Assembly: GCF_028716865.1 (NCBI RefSeq)
Contig: NZ_JAQUOY010000006.1
Coordinates: 1 to 41,316 of the forward strand
Direction: 5' to 3'
DNA from: Candidatus Methylomirabilis sp.
Lineage (GTDB): Bacteria; Methylomirabilota; Methylomirabilia; Methylomirabilales; Methylomirabilaceae
DNA length: 41,316 bases
The notes below the pieces were generated by a model. It did no database searches. It was not told the origin of the DNA and was given only the letters and a program-made list of their open reading frames with translations. Shown here piece after piece: positions 29,535 through 38,175 of the stretch (its first letter is position 1; every line of letters starts with the position of its first letter). Position numbers and translations under genes: made by a program.

Positions 29535-30818
29535 TCAATCTCGAAGGCACGCGCTGGCGAAACGCTGAAGGGCAAATGAGGTCTCATCCTCCTTGGTACA
29601 GAGGCGCCCGTCCAGCTTGGCCGTACGCAGTGCAGCAAGGATCCTCCGGTAGATGGGACCGGGCTTAAGCCCTAACCGATGCAAGTCCCCCCCTTTGAGC
29701 AGCGGCACAATGCTCCATGAGGTTGTGAGGTATTTGGAGACCGCCTCCTGTGCCGATCCCTTCACAAGCCCAGCCAGAAGTACGACCCTCGCCTCCGGCG
29801 AAAGGGGATCGAGAAGCCGAGCCATCCGGCTTTGGCGCAGATCGACGGCGTGTGTCAGCTTTTGCGCGGCGTGTCGACATGCCGTGTGATCAGCTACCAG
29901 CTTCTCGGCAATCCGATGGGGTGGGGTGAGCCGCTTGAGGATGGCAACAACCGTCCTTGGATGCAAAGAATAGAACATCGCAAGGAGCAGCGCCTCACCT
30001 TCCACCGCTCTCTCCAGCGGCGGCATGGATGGGGCCTGAGAGAGAACCCGCTGCACGCGTTCGAGCAGACCGAAGGCGGCGGCAGAGAGGGCGAACTTCG
30101 GATGAATGGCCGTCAACACGCCCAGATCCCTGAAACGCCTGATGATGCGGGGAGCCGATAGTTCTTTCGTACTCAGGTAGAGCTCCCTGAAGATTCTCGA
30201 ACCGGCAAGATTCCCGACCGCCCCCCATTGTACTGCAGCCTTCATCAGCCGCAACGTGTCACGGGAAATAACGAACCGGTACCGGCCTTCAAACCGAGCT
30301 GTCCTGAAGAGCCGAGTGGGGTCGTCGATGAAGCTCTGCTCATGCAAGATTCTGATCCGGCCGCGCTCCAGATCCCGGAATCCTCCCAGTGGATCGATCA
30401 GCGGCCCGAACCGATGATGCTCGATGCGGGCAGCCATGGCATTGATGCTGAAATCTCGTCGAAGCAGATCGGCAAGGAGTGGGGCAGGTTGAACCTCCGG
30501 CAGCGCGGCAGCATGCGGGTATCGTTCCGACCTGGCGGTAGCAAGATCGAGCGTCCTGCCTCCGGGAAGCCGCAGGTGGGCGGTTCCGAACCTGGGGTGA
30601 GGCGCCACCACCGCCTTAAGGAAGTGCGCCAGACGTCTGGCGACAGCAATGGCATCGCCCTCAACCACCAGATCGATATCAATATTGCTCCGGCCAAGGA
30701 GGAGATCCCGCACATAGCCGCCGACCGCATAGATCGGCGAAGAGGCGGCAGCCCTGCGCGCCGCCTCGAGCACCCTCCGGCTGAGCGGATCAAGCTTTCG
30801 GAATTGCGGAAGCTGCAT
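29535..30818 (-). CDS. tRNA nucleotidyltransferase / poly(A) polymerase family protein
   Basis: Class II nucleotidyltransferase that adds all or part of the 3' CCA end of tRNA. Visible are YAVGGYVRDLLLG (about residues 31-43), the catalytic NIDIDLVVEGD, RRDFSINAMA, the DLERGRIRILHEQSFIDDPTRLFRTARF block and a helical C-terminal body of about 250 residues. At 427 residues it could be a full CCA-adding, an A-adding or a CC-adding enzyme; in lineages with split activity two genes are needed, and the window shows only this one. There is no N-terminal CBS or DHH domain. The ATG at 30818 is taken over a TTG three codons earlier. It is downstream of xerD on the same strand. Confidence 0.9.
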   Translation of the reverse strand: MQLPQFRKLDPLSRRVLEAARRAAASSPIYAVGGYVRDLLLGRSNIDIDLVVEGDAIAVARRLAHFLKAVVAPHPRFGTAHLRLPGGRTLDLATARSERYPHAAALPEVQPAPLLADLLRRDFSINAMAARIEHHRFGPLIDPLGGFRDLERGRIRILHEQSFIDDPTRLFRTARFEGRYRFVISRDTLRLMKAAVQWGAVGNLAGSRIFRELYLSTKELSAPRIIRRFRDLGVLTAIHPKFALSAAAFGLLERVQRVLSQAPSMPPLERAVEGEALLLAMFYSLHPRTVVAILKRLTPPHRIAEKLVADHTACRHAAQKLTHAVDLRQSRMARLLDPLSPEARVVLLAGLVKGSAQEAVSKYLTTSWSIVPLLKGGDLHRLGLKPGPIYRRILAALRTAKLDGRLCTKEDETSFALQRFASACLRD

Positions 30819-30843
30819 CGTTACCAAGCGCTTCGTATCCCAA

Positions 30844-30879
30844 ATTCCCCAACCCCTAACCCCTATCCCCTAACTCCCC
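30844..30879. repeat. Heptad repeat tract, G-rich family (about 5 units)
   Basis: On the minus strand the units read GGGGAGT, TAGGGGA, TAGGGGT, TAGGGGT and TGGGGAA. It fills the gap between the xerD stop (30884) and the tRNA nucleotidyltransferase start (30818). Confidence 0.65.
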
Positions 30880-30883
30880 GCCT

Positions 30884-31771
30884 TTATGCTCGGGGGTGAT
30901 AACGATCGTAAACCGACTTCAGATGCGCCCGGGAGACATGTGTGTAGATCTGCGTCGTAGAAATATCGGCATGGCCCAACATCATCTGGACCGCCCGCAG
31001 GTCGGCACCGCGCTCAAGGAGGTGTGTGGCAAAAGAATGGCGAAGCGTGTGAGGGGTCACTCGTCGGTCGATCCCCGCCGCCGTCGCGTACGCGCGGAGG
31101 AGCTTCCAGAAACCTTGACGCGTCAGCGGCCACCCCCAGCGGTTCAAGAACAGCACAGGAGTTGACCGTCCTCTTTGAAGGTGCGGTCTTGAGTCGGCGA
31201 GATACCGGCGAACAGCCGCCTGGGCATCTCTCCCCAACGGAACCACCCGGTCCTTCCCGCCCTTTCCCTGGCAGCGTACGTAGCCCACTTCCAGGTCCAC
31301 ATCAGACATCTGGAGGGTCACCATCTCCGACACCCGAAGGCCGGCCGCATACAGCAGTTCCAGCATCGCCTTATCACGAAGACCCAGGGGATTACTGGCA
31401 GGCGGCGCCGCCAGCAGCCGTCCCACCTCGTCCTGGCTCAGCACCCCTGGAAGACGCATCCAGGGGCTCGGGGACTCAAGGTGTGCGGTAGGATCCTCTT
31501 TCACATGGCCCTGCGTCAGCAGGTACCGGTACAGACCGCGAAGCGACGACGTGCGGCGCGCGACCGTCCGAGGCTGGAGCCCCTCCTCTCGGAGCGCCAA
31601 GAGCAGACGTGCGACGTGCCCGCGGCCGACCTCCTGAAATGAGCCGACCCCAGCCTGCTTGAAGTAGCCGACTATCCGGCGTAGATCCCTTCCATACGCC
31701 GCCAGGCTGTTCTCTGCCAGCCCCCGCTCGACCGTCAGGAACCTCAAGTACTCCTCGATCAACTGCTCCAT
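30884..31771 (-). CDS. xerD: Tyrosine recombinase XerD
   Basis: Site-specific recombinase of 295 residues that resolves chromosome dimers at dif with XerC. The N-terminal SAM-like core-binding domain covers about residues 1-90. The catalytic residues are Arg146 (AAGLRVSEM), Lys170 or 173 (QGKGGKDR), His241 and Arg244 (HTLRH), His267 (LGHADISTT) and the nucleophile Tyr276 (QIYTHV). The length and the absence of a mobile-element context favour the housekeeping XerC/D role. The start overlaps the end of the GT4 gene by 13 bp, an overlap created by a repeat at the 3' end of that gene. Confidence 0.93.
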   Translation of the reverse strand: MEQLIEEYLRFLTVERGLAENSLAAYGRDLRRIVGYFKQAGVGSFQEVGRGHVARLLLALREEGLQPRTVARRTSSLRGLYRYLLTQGHVKEDPTAHLESPSPWMRLPGVLSQDEVGRLLAAPPASNPLGLRDKAMLELLYAAGLRVSEMVTLQMSDVDLEVGYVRCQGKGGKDRVVPLGRDAQAAVRRYLADSRPHLQRGRSTPVLFLNRWGWPLTRQGFWKLLRAYATAAGIDRRVTPHTLRHSFATHLLERGADLRAVQMMLGHADISTTQIYTHVSRAHLKSVYDRYHPRA

Positions 31772-32943
31772 TGAAAATCAGGGATTAGGGTTTGGGGTAT
31801 AGGGTTCAGGAGTCGCTCGTAGACCTCAAGCAGCCGCACGGCCGAGGCTTCGGCCGTCAGCTTCATCGCACTCACCCTGCCCTGCTCGGCGTAGCGATGG
31901 AGACTCGCCCCATTGCAAAGTAGCGTGAGCAGGCGCTGGACGAAATCGCCCTCGGTATCGTCGGCCAGGGCCCCGTTCACCCCATCTATGATGAAATCCG
32001 AGGTGCCAACGGACCGGACAGCCAGCACGGGGAGCCCGTGCGCCATCGCCTCGAGCACAACCAAGCCTTGGGTCTCTGAAACGGATGGAAAGACAAAGAG
32101 GTCCGCAGCCTGATACCAGCAGCCAACAGTCTGATGCGGGACCGGGCCCACGAAGTGGACACGGTCAGCAATTTCCAGATGGGCGGCCAGCCGCTGTAAC
32201 GACCGCTCATCATCCCCTTCCCCGACTACCAGCAGTGTGAGGTTGGGCACAACCCGGACCGCGGCATGGATTGCCCGCAAAAGCAGCCCGAGATTCTTTT
32301 CCCTGGCCAGCCGTCCCACGTACAGGAGGACCGGCCCGTTGTCCTCCGGCACACCAAGGCGACGCCGAATCTGGGCCTTCGATTCCTTCGACTCTTCCGG
32401 CGGCTCGATCCCCGTGGGGATCACTTCAATGGGGACGGTGACCCCGTGGCGCCGTAGCCGCTCTTGCACCCCTGAAGTGGGCGCGATGACCAGATCGGCC
32501 CGGTTAGCGAAGGCGTGGCTTCGAGCCTCCGCGACCCGGGCAGCCATGGGCGAAACGACCGGCAGGTAGTGGGCGTAATGCTCGTACAGCGTATGATAGG
32601 TAAACACACACGGGACTCGCAGCCGGCGCGCCAGACGGTAGGCATATGGCCCGACAAGGAACGGGTGATGGGTATGGATAACCTGCAGACCGAGGCGTGC
32701 AATCAGACGATGAAGCCCCACGGCGACGGCTGGAATCGGCACGGCATAACGGTGATGGGTCGGAACGCGCAGCGATGGGAACCGGTAGGTGTCGGGTTCT
32801 ACGTCCGGGCAGTCCGGGTAACGCGGCGCAAAGATGAAGACCCGATGGCCGAGGCGACGCATGTGAAGCGCAAATTGTTGAATGGAGACAGCGAGGCCGT
32901 TCAGCAGTGGGGAGGCGTTACAGGTAAAAAAACCGATCTTCAC
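31759..32943 (-). CDS. GT4-family glycosyltransferase
   Basis: A 394-residue GT-B glycosyltransferase, family GT4, cytoplasmic or membrane-associated, probably adding hexose to a glycolipid or polysaccharide. The N-terminus KIGFFTCNASPLLNGLAVSI is a typical nucleotide-sugar fold start. The donor site is PVLLYVGRLAREKNLGLLLRA, and the Glu-x7-Glu motif is in SVSETQGLVVLEAMAHGLPV. The GTG at 32943 is chosen; an upstream TTG at 32988 would add 15 residues encoded by a G-rich heptad tract. The last 16 or so residues (LLNPIPQTLIPDF...) are themselves encoded by another tract, so both ends are shaped by repeats. Confidence 0.9.
   Translation of the reverse strand: MKIGFFTCNASPLLNGLAVSIQQFALHMRRLGHRVFIFAPRYPDCPDVEPDTYRFPSLRVPTHHRYAVPIPAVAVGLHRLIARLGLQVIHTHHPFLVGPYAYRLARRLRVPCVFTYHTLYEHYAHYLPVVSPMAARVAEARSHAFANRADLVIAPTSGVQERLRRHGVTVPIEVIPTGIEPPEESKESKAQIRRRLGVPEDNGPVLLYVGRLAREKNLGLLLRAIHAAVRVVPNLTLLVVGEGDDERSLQRLAAHLEIADRVHFVGPVPHQTVGCWYQAADLFVFPSVSETQGLVVLEAMAHGLPVLAVRSVGTSDFIIDGVNGALADDTEGDFVQRLLTLLCNGASLHRYAEQGRVSAMKLTAEASAVRLLEVYERLLNPIPQTLIPDFQWSS
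31779..31813. repeat. Heptad repeat tract, G-rich family (5 units), inside the GT4 3' end
   Basis: 7-mers CAGGGAT, TAGGGTT, TGGGGTA, TAGGGTT and CAGGAGT in one phase. The GT4 gene reads through the whole tract on the minus strand and stops at 31759, after entering the xerD start. Confidence 0.7.
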
Positions 32944-32951
32944 AGATGTTC

Positions 32952-32986
32952 TGGGTCTCGGGTTTCGGGTCTCGGGTTTCGGGTCC
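32952..32986. repeat. Heptad repeat tract, G-rich family (5 units)
   Basis: 7-mers TGGGTCT, CGGGTTT, CGGGTCT, CGGGTTT and CGGGTCC: in effect a 14-nt unit repeated about 2.5 times. It lies 8 bp upstream of the GT4 start. Confidence 0.7.
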
Positions 32987-33018
32987 AAACCTGAGAATCA
33001 GAACACCTCATTGTCTGT

Positions 33019-33053
33019 AACTCGAAACAAGAAACTCGGAATCCGCAACTGTT
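33019..33053. repeat. Heptad repeat tract, AACTCGN type (5 units)
   Basis: 7-mers AACTCGA, AACAAGA, AACTCGG, AATCCGC and AACTGTT in one phase, a third sequence type. It abuts the GT2 stop codon (complement 33053-33055). Confidence 0.5.
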
Positions 33054-34627
33054 CATTTTCTGGTAATCTCGGTGTGAGTAATGGAGATGCCCAGCGCCAG
33101 GCGAGCTTGCATATAAAGCTGTGCCGTAGCCATCAGGAAATAGTTATGCAGGTTGACCGGCGTGAAGGTGAGGCGAGACCACTCAAAGAGTGTCCTGGAC
33201 TGCCGCCAACGGCGAGGCGGCCGCTGATAAATAATCGGCTTCAGCGTGTGCGGAACTAACACCATACCCAAGAACATTGAAGCGGTCAGCACAATCGTCT
33301 GGAATCGCAGATTAAAGGCGGCGAGCGGACTCACGCACAGGCTCTTGCTCCCCATCCGTAAGGCGAGCACATCAGGCGAAAGGAAAACCTGAAACGGCCA
33401 CAGCTCTCCGACGCAAGGGCTGATCCAGGAGATCAGGATCAGTTGCGCCGGCAAAAAGACCATGAGGGGCGGCATGGCGTTGGCAAACAGCGCCCGAAGC
33501 GCCAGGAACAACTTATGCTTCAGCAGCGGCGGCCGCGCGTCGTCAAATCTTCGCACATAATTGACTACGAATTTGACGTCCACCGCGCCGCGGGCCCAAC
33601 GGGCGATCTGGCTCCACGAGTCCCTGGTGGTGAGCGGCGCCTGCCCCCAGGTTGGCATCTTGATAGGGGCCACGCGAAACCCTTCCATCACCACCTTGTA
33701 CCTAAACTGCATATCCTCGTTGTGACGATTCGGTTCAAAGTAGTCTACCGTGCGGAAATCGCTGAAGGGGAGGCTTGTCCCGGGACCCAGGACCAGATAA
33801 TCGCCCGCCGTCTGCATCTTTCCCATCTGATACAGGACGAACCCGGAATTGTGCAGGCGAGGCAGCATCGGCACCTTCCAGTAGTTCGAGGTATAGGTGG
33901 TGAGGCTCTGCAGAACGACCCCCCGGTCTCCCCTGGTCATCGCACGTTCCGCTTCCCGCTGATGGCTGACCTCTCGGAAGGCAAGATCTTGTGGGTGCAG
34001 AATCGTATCGGCATCGATGATCAGAATCTTCAAGTCCTCACCCCGAAGTGCGCCGTCGTCGATCTGGCGCGCAAGATGCCGGCCAGCCTCGCTGATCGAT
34101 GTTGCCTTACATCTGTTCACGATCCCGTCGGTGGGATAGATGAAGAGCCGGATCCTGAGGGTCTGCTCGAACGTCGGGAGGAGATCGCGTAGCGTGTCAA
34201 GCGTCTCCTGGTCCTCCGCCTCGACGATCGGCATCAGGGTGATCCGCTCGAGCGGGTAGCGCTGCCTCTCGATCGAACGAATCGCCTGAAACAGCACACG
34301 ACGGTTGCTTTCCCGCTTCAGGGGCATGAGGATCGCATAATGACTCAAGGAGTGGCCAGAGATCTCGATCCTGCCGCGCCAGTCGGTCTCCATGTTGGCC
34401 AGCAGTTCCTGTCGCGTCTTATGAGCGCGGACCTGATTGATGACCAGGTAGCCGATCCAGATGGTGATAACAATAAATCGAAAGACCTCAGCCCAAAACG
34501 GATCGCCAGGAAGGTATCGGAGTAGCGGATAGATCGAGAGGAGCAGAAGGGTCGTGAGAATCGGAAGAATATCCAGGACCCGCTCGAACATCCTGACTGC
34601 AAAAGTGGGGTGACCGCCGTACGTCAT
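33053..34627 (-). CDS. GT2-family membrane glycosyltransferase
   Basis: A 524-residue processive-type glycosyltransferase, probably making an extracellular polysaccharide. Two N-terminal hydrophobic helices (about residues 14-37 and 46-64) precede the GT-A domain with DAD at 205-207 (ILIIDADTIL), the acidic HNEDMQFRYKV motif and QIARWARG, equivalent to the QxxRW motif of cellulose and chitin synthase-like enzymes. Hydrophobic helices follow. The ATG at 34627 matches a promoter immediately upstream; a start at 34678 would precede that promoter. Its product is unknown. It is upstream of the GT4 gene on the same strand. Confidence 0.85.
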   Translation of the reverse strand: MTYGGHPTFAVRMFERVLDILPILTTLLLLSIYPLLRYLPGDPFWAEVFRFIVITIWIGYLVINQVRAHKTRQELLANMETDWRGRIEISGHSLSHYAILMPLKRESNRRVLFQAIRSIERQRYPLERITLMPIVEAEDQETLDTLRDLLPTFEQTLRIRLFIYPTDGIVNRCKATSISEAGRHLARQIDDGALRGEDLKILIIDADTILHPQDLAFREVSHQREAERAMTRGDRGVVLQSLTTYTSNYWKVPMLPRLHNSGFVLYQMGKMQTAGDYLVLGPGTSLPFSDFRTVDYFEPNRHNEDMQFRYKVVMEGFRVAPIKMPTWGQAPLTTRDSWSQIARWARGAVDVKFVVNYVRRFDDARPPLLKHKLFLALRALFANAMPPLMVFLPAQLILISWISPCVGELWPFQVFLSPDVLALRMGSKSLCVSPLAAFNLRFQTIVLTASMFLGMVLVPHTLKPIIYQRPPRRWRQSRTLFEWSRLTFTPVNLHNYFLMATAQLYMQARLALGISITHTEITRK

Positions 34628-34646
34628 CGTGTACTCACAGATAGAA

Positions 34647-34687
34647 TTTCTACACGAGTCACGGCAGGGTGTCAACATTATGTTGAC
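34647..34687 (-). promoter_or_regulatory. Promoter and palindromic operator of the GT2 gene
   Basis: TTGACA (complement 34670-34675), a 17-bp spacer and TAGAAA (complement 34647-34652). The -35 box overlaps a perfect palindrome GTCAACAT-T-ATGTTGAC at 34671-34687, so a regulator bound there would control access. It sits between the GT2 start and the end of pilD. Confidence 0.55.
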
Positions 34688-34694
34688 GCTGATG

Positions 34695-35483
34695 TCACCT
34701 GAAGAGGCTCATGTACCAGTCGATCACACGATCTCCAGCAAACAGGGTAACGACCGCGCCGAGCGCCAAAAACGGTCCGAATGGAATCCGGCCTTTCCGC
34801 GACAACACACCGGCTGCGATCAGTCCCAGCGAAAGACAGGCGCCGGAGACAACCGCAAAACCAAAAGATACAAGCATGAGGCGCCAACCAAGGAAGGCGC
34901 CAATCATACTGAGAAGGGTCACATCGCCGCCGCCCATGCTCTCCTGCTGAAAGGCCACTTCCGCATACACCGCAATCAGGTACACCAGTCCAGCGCCGAC
35001 AAGCGCCCCCGTTACGGCTTCAAGTGGCGAGGGATCGAAGGTGAGTACGCTCGAGATAAGACCGAGGGGTATGCCCGGAAGGGTGAGTATATGGGGAATG
35101 ATGCCATGATCCAGATCGATAAATGTGATCACCACCAGTACCGAGAGGAAAAGCAGGAGGAACGCGGTCCGAATAGCAATGCCGGAGTGTAGTACCGTCA
35201 TAAGGTAAAGGCCGGCGGTCAGCCCTTCAACCAGCGGGTAACGCCAGTGGATTGGAGCCTTGCACCGTCGGCATCGGCCCGCAAGCCACACAAAGCTGAC
35301 AAGAGGGATATTATCGTACCAGCCGATCGGCCCATTGCACCGAGGGCAGTGCGACCCAGGAAGGGCGAGGCTTTCGTCGCGTGGGATGCGCCATATACAG
35401 ACATTCAAGAAACTTCCGACCACAAGCCCCAGAGGGATGCTCAAGATTACTGACAAGTTTTCTAGCGACAGATTACCGGGCAA
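34695..35483 (-). CDS. pilD: Prepilin leader peptidase / N-methyltransferase
   Basis: A24-family membrane aspartyl protease, 262 residues, which cleaves and N-methylates type IV prepilins. The cytosolic domain has the zinc tetrad C-x2-C...C-x2-C (Cys46, 49, 71, 74) needed for methylation. The catalytic Asp residues are in FIDLDHGIIP (Asp123) and GGGDV (Asp187). About seven to eight hydrophobic helices are visible. The start appears to be a TTG at 35483. It lies 142 bp after the pilX-like gene; no gene is recognised in that gap. Substrates are the five prepilins encoded just upstream. Confidence 0.95.
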   Translation of the reverse strand: MPGNLSLENLSVILSIPLGLVVGSFLNVCIWRIPRDESLALPGSHCPRCNGPIGWYDNIPLVSFVWLAGRCRRCKAPIHWRYPLVEGLTAGLYLMTVLHSGIAIRTAFLLLFLSVLVVITFIDLDHGIIPHILTLPGIPLGLISSVLTFDPSPLEAVTGALVGAGLVYLIAVYAEVAFQQESMGGGDVTLLSMIGAFLGWRLMLVSFGFAVVSGACLSLGLIAAGVLSRKGRIPFGPFLALGAVVTLFAGDRVIDWYMSLFR

Positions 35484-35625
35484 GAGTGACTGACCCCCTA
35501 TGGCGTGGTCTCGGACTTACCAAAGCGATTAAGCCGCAACCGGATAACAGAATACACGATCGACATGGCCTGTAGGATAGCAGTTCCTGGACAGGTTACC
35601 AACCATAAAGCTGTCACGAAAGGGT

Positions 35626-36882
35626 CTAAAGTCCCCAGGAAAGGAACTGGAGTGGGCCTTGAAGGGGCGGGTTGGAACCGCAATTATACGTAAGCGTAAT
35701 ATTGCCGTTCACGATGTTGGCGCTCACAGGGCTGCCGGGCGTGTCGGGGGCGTTTTCACCAATGATGAGTCCGGTAATGGTCCCGGTGCCGCTGAGATCG
35801 AACTGTTCATGAGCTGCTATCAGTCCGTTGTAGCCATTGCTTGGGGTGCCTTGGATTTTGACATCACGGCCTGCGATAAACAAGGAATCGTGAACGGTAT
35901 AGGCGGCGTCGGCGCCTATCGTCGGATTGCCGGTAATCTTGACATCGCCGGTTGCAATCAGAGTAGTTTTCCATGGGTCGGTTGTAGAGCCTGTCACCGT
36001 CACGCTGCCGTCGAAATAGAATGTACCGTCACAGGGTGTGTTGCTGGCCAGGTCCCACGAAGCGAGAGGGGTGTCGGCGGTGTACTTCCATCCACAAGTA
36101 GAAGTATCTCTGGAATTCAGGGTTTGAAGCAGGGTGCCGCTGCCGTCGCGCACCTCACCCTTACCGTTCGCGTTCACCGTCATCTGATATAGGTGATCCA
36201 GGTGGCCTGCAAGCAGGTTCGTCGCGGCGGTCAGGAAATCGGCCGGATCGATGTGCGGAACTGTTTCTGTCGGTGTGCCGCCCCCGCTGCCGGCACCGAC
36301 AGTTGCGCCGGCGGGATTCGAATAAGTGCCGCTGGCGGTCGCGTTGCCGTTAATTTCAACATGGCCACCATTCAGGGTAAGATTACCGTTGGCATGAACG
36401 TTCCCGCATGTCCCACCAGTTGCTAACACGTCTGTGCTGCCCCCAATTGTCATACTACCGTCGGTCAGGATAGCGTCATTGGAGCGAAAAAATGTACTCA
36501 TGACGGCTCTTCGAATCGCTTGAGACCCTCCGATAGCGCTGGCGCCGGTTGACACCACCCTCACCGTGTAATCTCCCGCCTTCTGATACTGAACAGTATA
36601 GCTTCCCGCCCCGCCCAATTGCGTAGCGGGTATGATATTCTGAAGCGTGGCATTGGCATTTGTCATGTCGCTCGGTGTCGTTCGCAGTGTGTTAAAGGCG
36701 TGCTCCAGTCCGGCCTCGGCCAGGAACCGGGCCTGGATGGCGCGCAGAAGGTTGGACGCGATCTGCGCCTCAGAGCCTCCGATAGACAGAATGGCAGCCG
36801 CGAGCGCCGCCAGGACGACGAAGGCCATGAGCACAAGCGGAAGGATAAGACCCCGATCATCTCCAAGCCGCTTATACTTCAT
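35626..36882 (-). CDS. PilX-like minor pilin / pilus assembly protein, extended
   Basis: A 418-residue protein with a PilX-type N-terminus (DDRGLILPLVLMAFVVLAALAAAIL, residues 8-32), in which Gly is followed by a hydrophobic helix with Pro rather than Glu at position 5 of the mature part. The QARFLAEAGLEHAFNTLR stretch is typical of the family. After about residue 150 come many short Gly/Asn/Thr-rich strands (GNVHANGNLTLNGGHVEINGNA) that look like a beta-helix, making it more than twice as long as Pseudomonas PilX. The start overlaps the pilW stop (ATGA). It is probably surface exposed and may act at the pilus tip; this is inference. Confidence 0.8.
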   Translation of the reverse strand: MKYKRLGDDRGLILPLVLMAFVVLAALAAAILSIGGSEAQIASNLLRAIQARFLAEAGLEHAFNTLRTTPSDMTNANATLQNIIPATQLGGAGSYTVQYQKAGDYTVRVVSTGASAIGGSQAIRRAVMSTFFRSNDAILTDGSMTIGGSTDVLATGGTCGNVHANGNLTLNGGHVEINGNATASGTYSNPAGATVGAGSGGGTPTETVPHIDPADFLTAATNLLAGHLDHLYQMTVNANGKGEVRDGSGTLLQTLNSRDTSTCGWKYTADTPLASWDLASNTPCDGTFYFDGSVTVTGSTTDPWKTTLIATGDVKITGNPTIGADAAYTVHDSLFIAGRDVKIQGTPSNGYNGLIAAHEQFDLSGTGTITGLIIGENAPDTPGSPVSANIVNGNITLTYNCGSNPPLQGPLQFLSWGL

Positions 36883-37673
36883 GGCAGGCTCCTTGGCTTG
36901 ACCCTGGTGGTCATGCGGCGTGCGCTGCCGTCCGGACTCTGCACCGTGAGGTCGATCCGAATCTCCCTGATAAGGGCTGCATCCGCAGTCTGCGTCACCC
37001 CGTCGGCGCTGAAATAGGTGAAGGTCAGGTTTGTCACATTATCGATAATGGTATCGGCGTTGGCTCCGCCCTGTCTCCTGGTGAGGGTGTTGGCGCCTGC
37101 ATTTCGGGTGTAGGTAATGGTCTTGACATCTCGGACAAGACTGCCCACGGGATAGGCCGAGCTGAGGGGCGATGCAATGGTTAGAGTGCTGCCGCCTATG
37201 CCCGTTATTTGCCTGACATCCCGCGTGCCCCCGTCGGCGATATAGATATAATCGTTCAGACCAGAATTCGGATCCGCATAGATCTTGAAGGCATCGGCGG
37301 TCGCCGTTGCGCTTAGGCTTAAAGAAACAGTGTTCGCGGTAAATGCGGTGGCCGTCGCCTCAACACCATTGATCACGGAAGAGTCGTCTACGTTCGCCAT
37401 AAAGGTGATGCTGGCTGGGGAGGCAGCCGTGATCGCGTTGCCTGCGCCGTTAGCTCCGACCCAGTATGAACCGATCAGCCGGAGCTCGTTTGCCATGCGA
37501 TCCAGGCCTGCCCTTGCGCCAAGCTGGGCATCCTCCAAGGCGGTGGCCCGAGTATAGATGCCCTGCGAGACCTGGTAGACTCCTAAGATGGCCCCGCCAA
37601 TTAAGCCTGCAATCGCCAGGACGATCAACAGCTCAACGAGGCTATATCCCTCGGTTTCAGGGACACGCTTCAT
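36879..37673 (-). CDS. PilW-like minor pilin
   Basis: A 264-residue prepilin: cleavage site G9 followed by YSLVELLIVLAIAGLIGGAILGVY with Glu14 at mature position 5, then a large beta-rich C-terminal domain. The layout (short leader, LEDAQLGARAGLDRMANELRLIGSYW) is that of PilW. It is the third of four minor-pilin genes in a row, 13 bp after pilV, and overlaps the pilX-like start by 4 bp. Minor pilins prime pilus assembly and can form the tip. Confidence 0.85.
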   Translation of the reverse strand: MKRVPETEGYSLVELLIVLAIAGLIGGAILGVYQVSQGIYTRATALEDAQLGARAGLDRMANELRLIGSYWVGANGAGNAITAASPASITFMANVDDSSVINGVEATATAFTANTVSLSLSATATADAFKIYADPNSGLNDYIYIADGGTRDVRQITGIGGSTLTIASPLSSAYPVGSLVRDVKTITYTRNAGANTLTRRQGGANADTIIDNVTNLTFTYFSADGVTQTADAALIREIRIDLTVQSPDGSARRMTTRVKPRSLP

Positions 37674-37686
37674 GATTTATCCCCCC

Positions 37687-38175
37687 TTACGGCCTGGCGG
37701 CGACAAGCGTAGTGACGTTAATACTCTCCTGGTTCGCCCCCTGAGCCGTAGGAAGGGTGAAGGCTATGGTGACGGTCACCCGTCTGGTATCCGCGGCCGG
37801 ACCGGCCACAACTCTGACCTGCCTGTTGAAATTGGGATAGCCGGCGACGGGGTTCTCATCCCCGAAGCTTGGTGGGGGGTTACCTGTATCTGTGTTGAAG
37901 GGATCGCCGGCCCCCACCCTGTACTGGACCCGCTTGACCTGTTCCAGCCGGTCCTGGGCGAGCATGGTCGCCGTCGATAGATAATAGCCTCGCGTCACGG
38001 CGGCCTGGCCGAAAGAGATGGCGCCGGCGCTCCCGCCGCTTTGCAGCGCGGTCGTTGCCGCCACCCCTAAGACGGCGACGGTAAGAATCGCGAGGGCAAT
38101 TAGGACCTCGATGAGGGTAAAACCCTGCGACGCCCGCTTTGGAGCGCCCTGCCGCTCTGCTCGGTATCGTTTCAT
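37687..38175 (-). CDS. PilV-like minor pilin
   Basis: A 162-residue prepilin. After a basic leader (MKRYRAERQGAPKRASQG) the cleavage site G18 is followed by FTLIEVLIALAILTVAVLGVA, with Glu at mature position 5. The AQDRLEQVKRVQY segment is PilV-like. The ATG at 38175 overlaps the fimT stop as CCATGA; earlier ATGs at 38181 and 38211 overlap fimT further. Confidence 0.85.
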   Translation of the reverse strand: MKRYRAERQGAPKRASQGFTLIEVLIALAILTVAVLGVAATTALQSGGSAGAISFGQAAVTRGYYLSTATMLAQDRLEQVKRVQYRVGAGDPFNTDTGNPPPSFGDENPVAGYPNFNRQVRVVAGPAADTRRVTVTIAFTLPTAQGANQESINVTTLVAARP

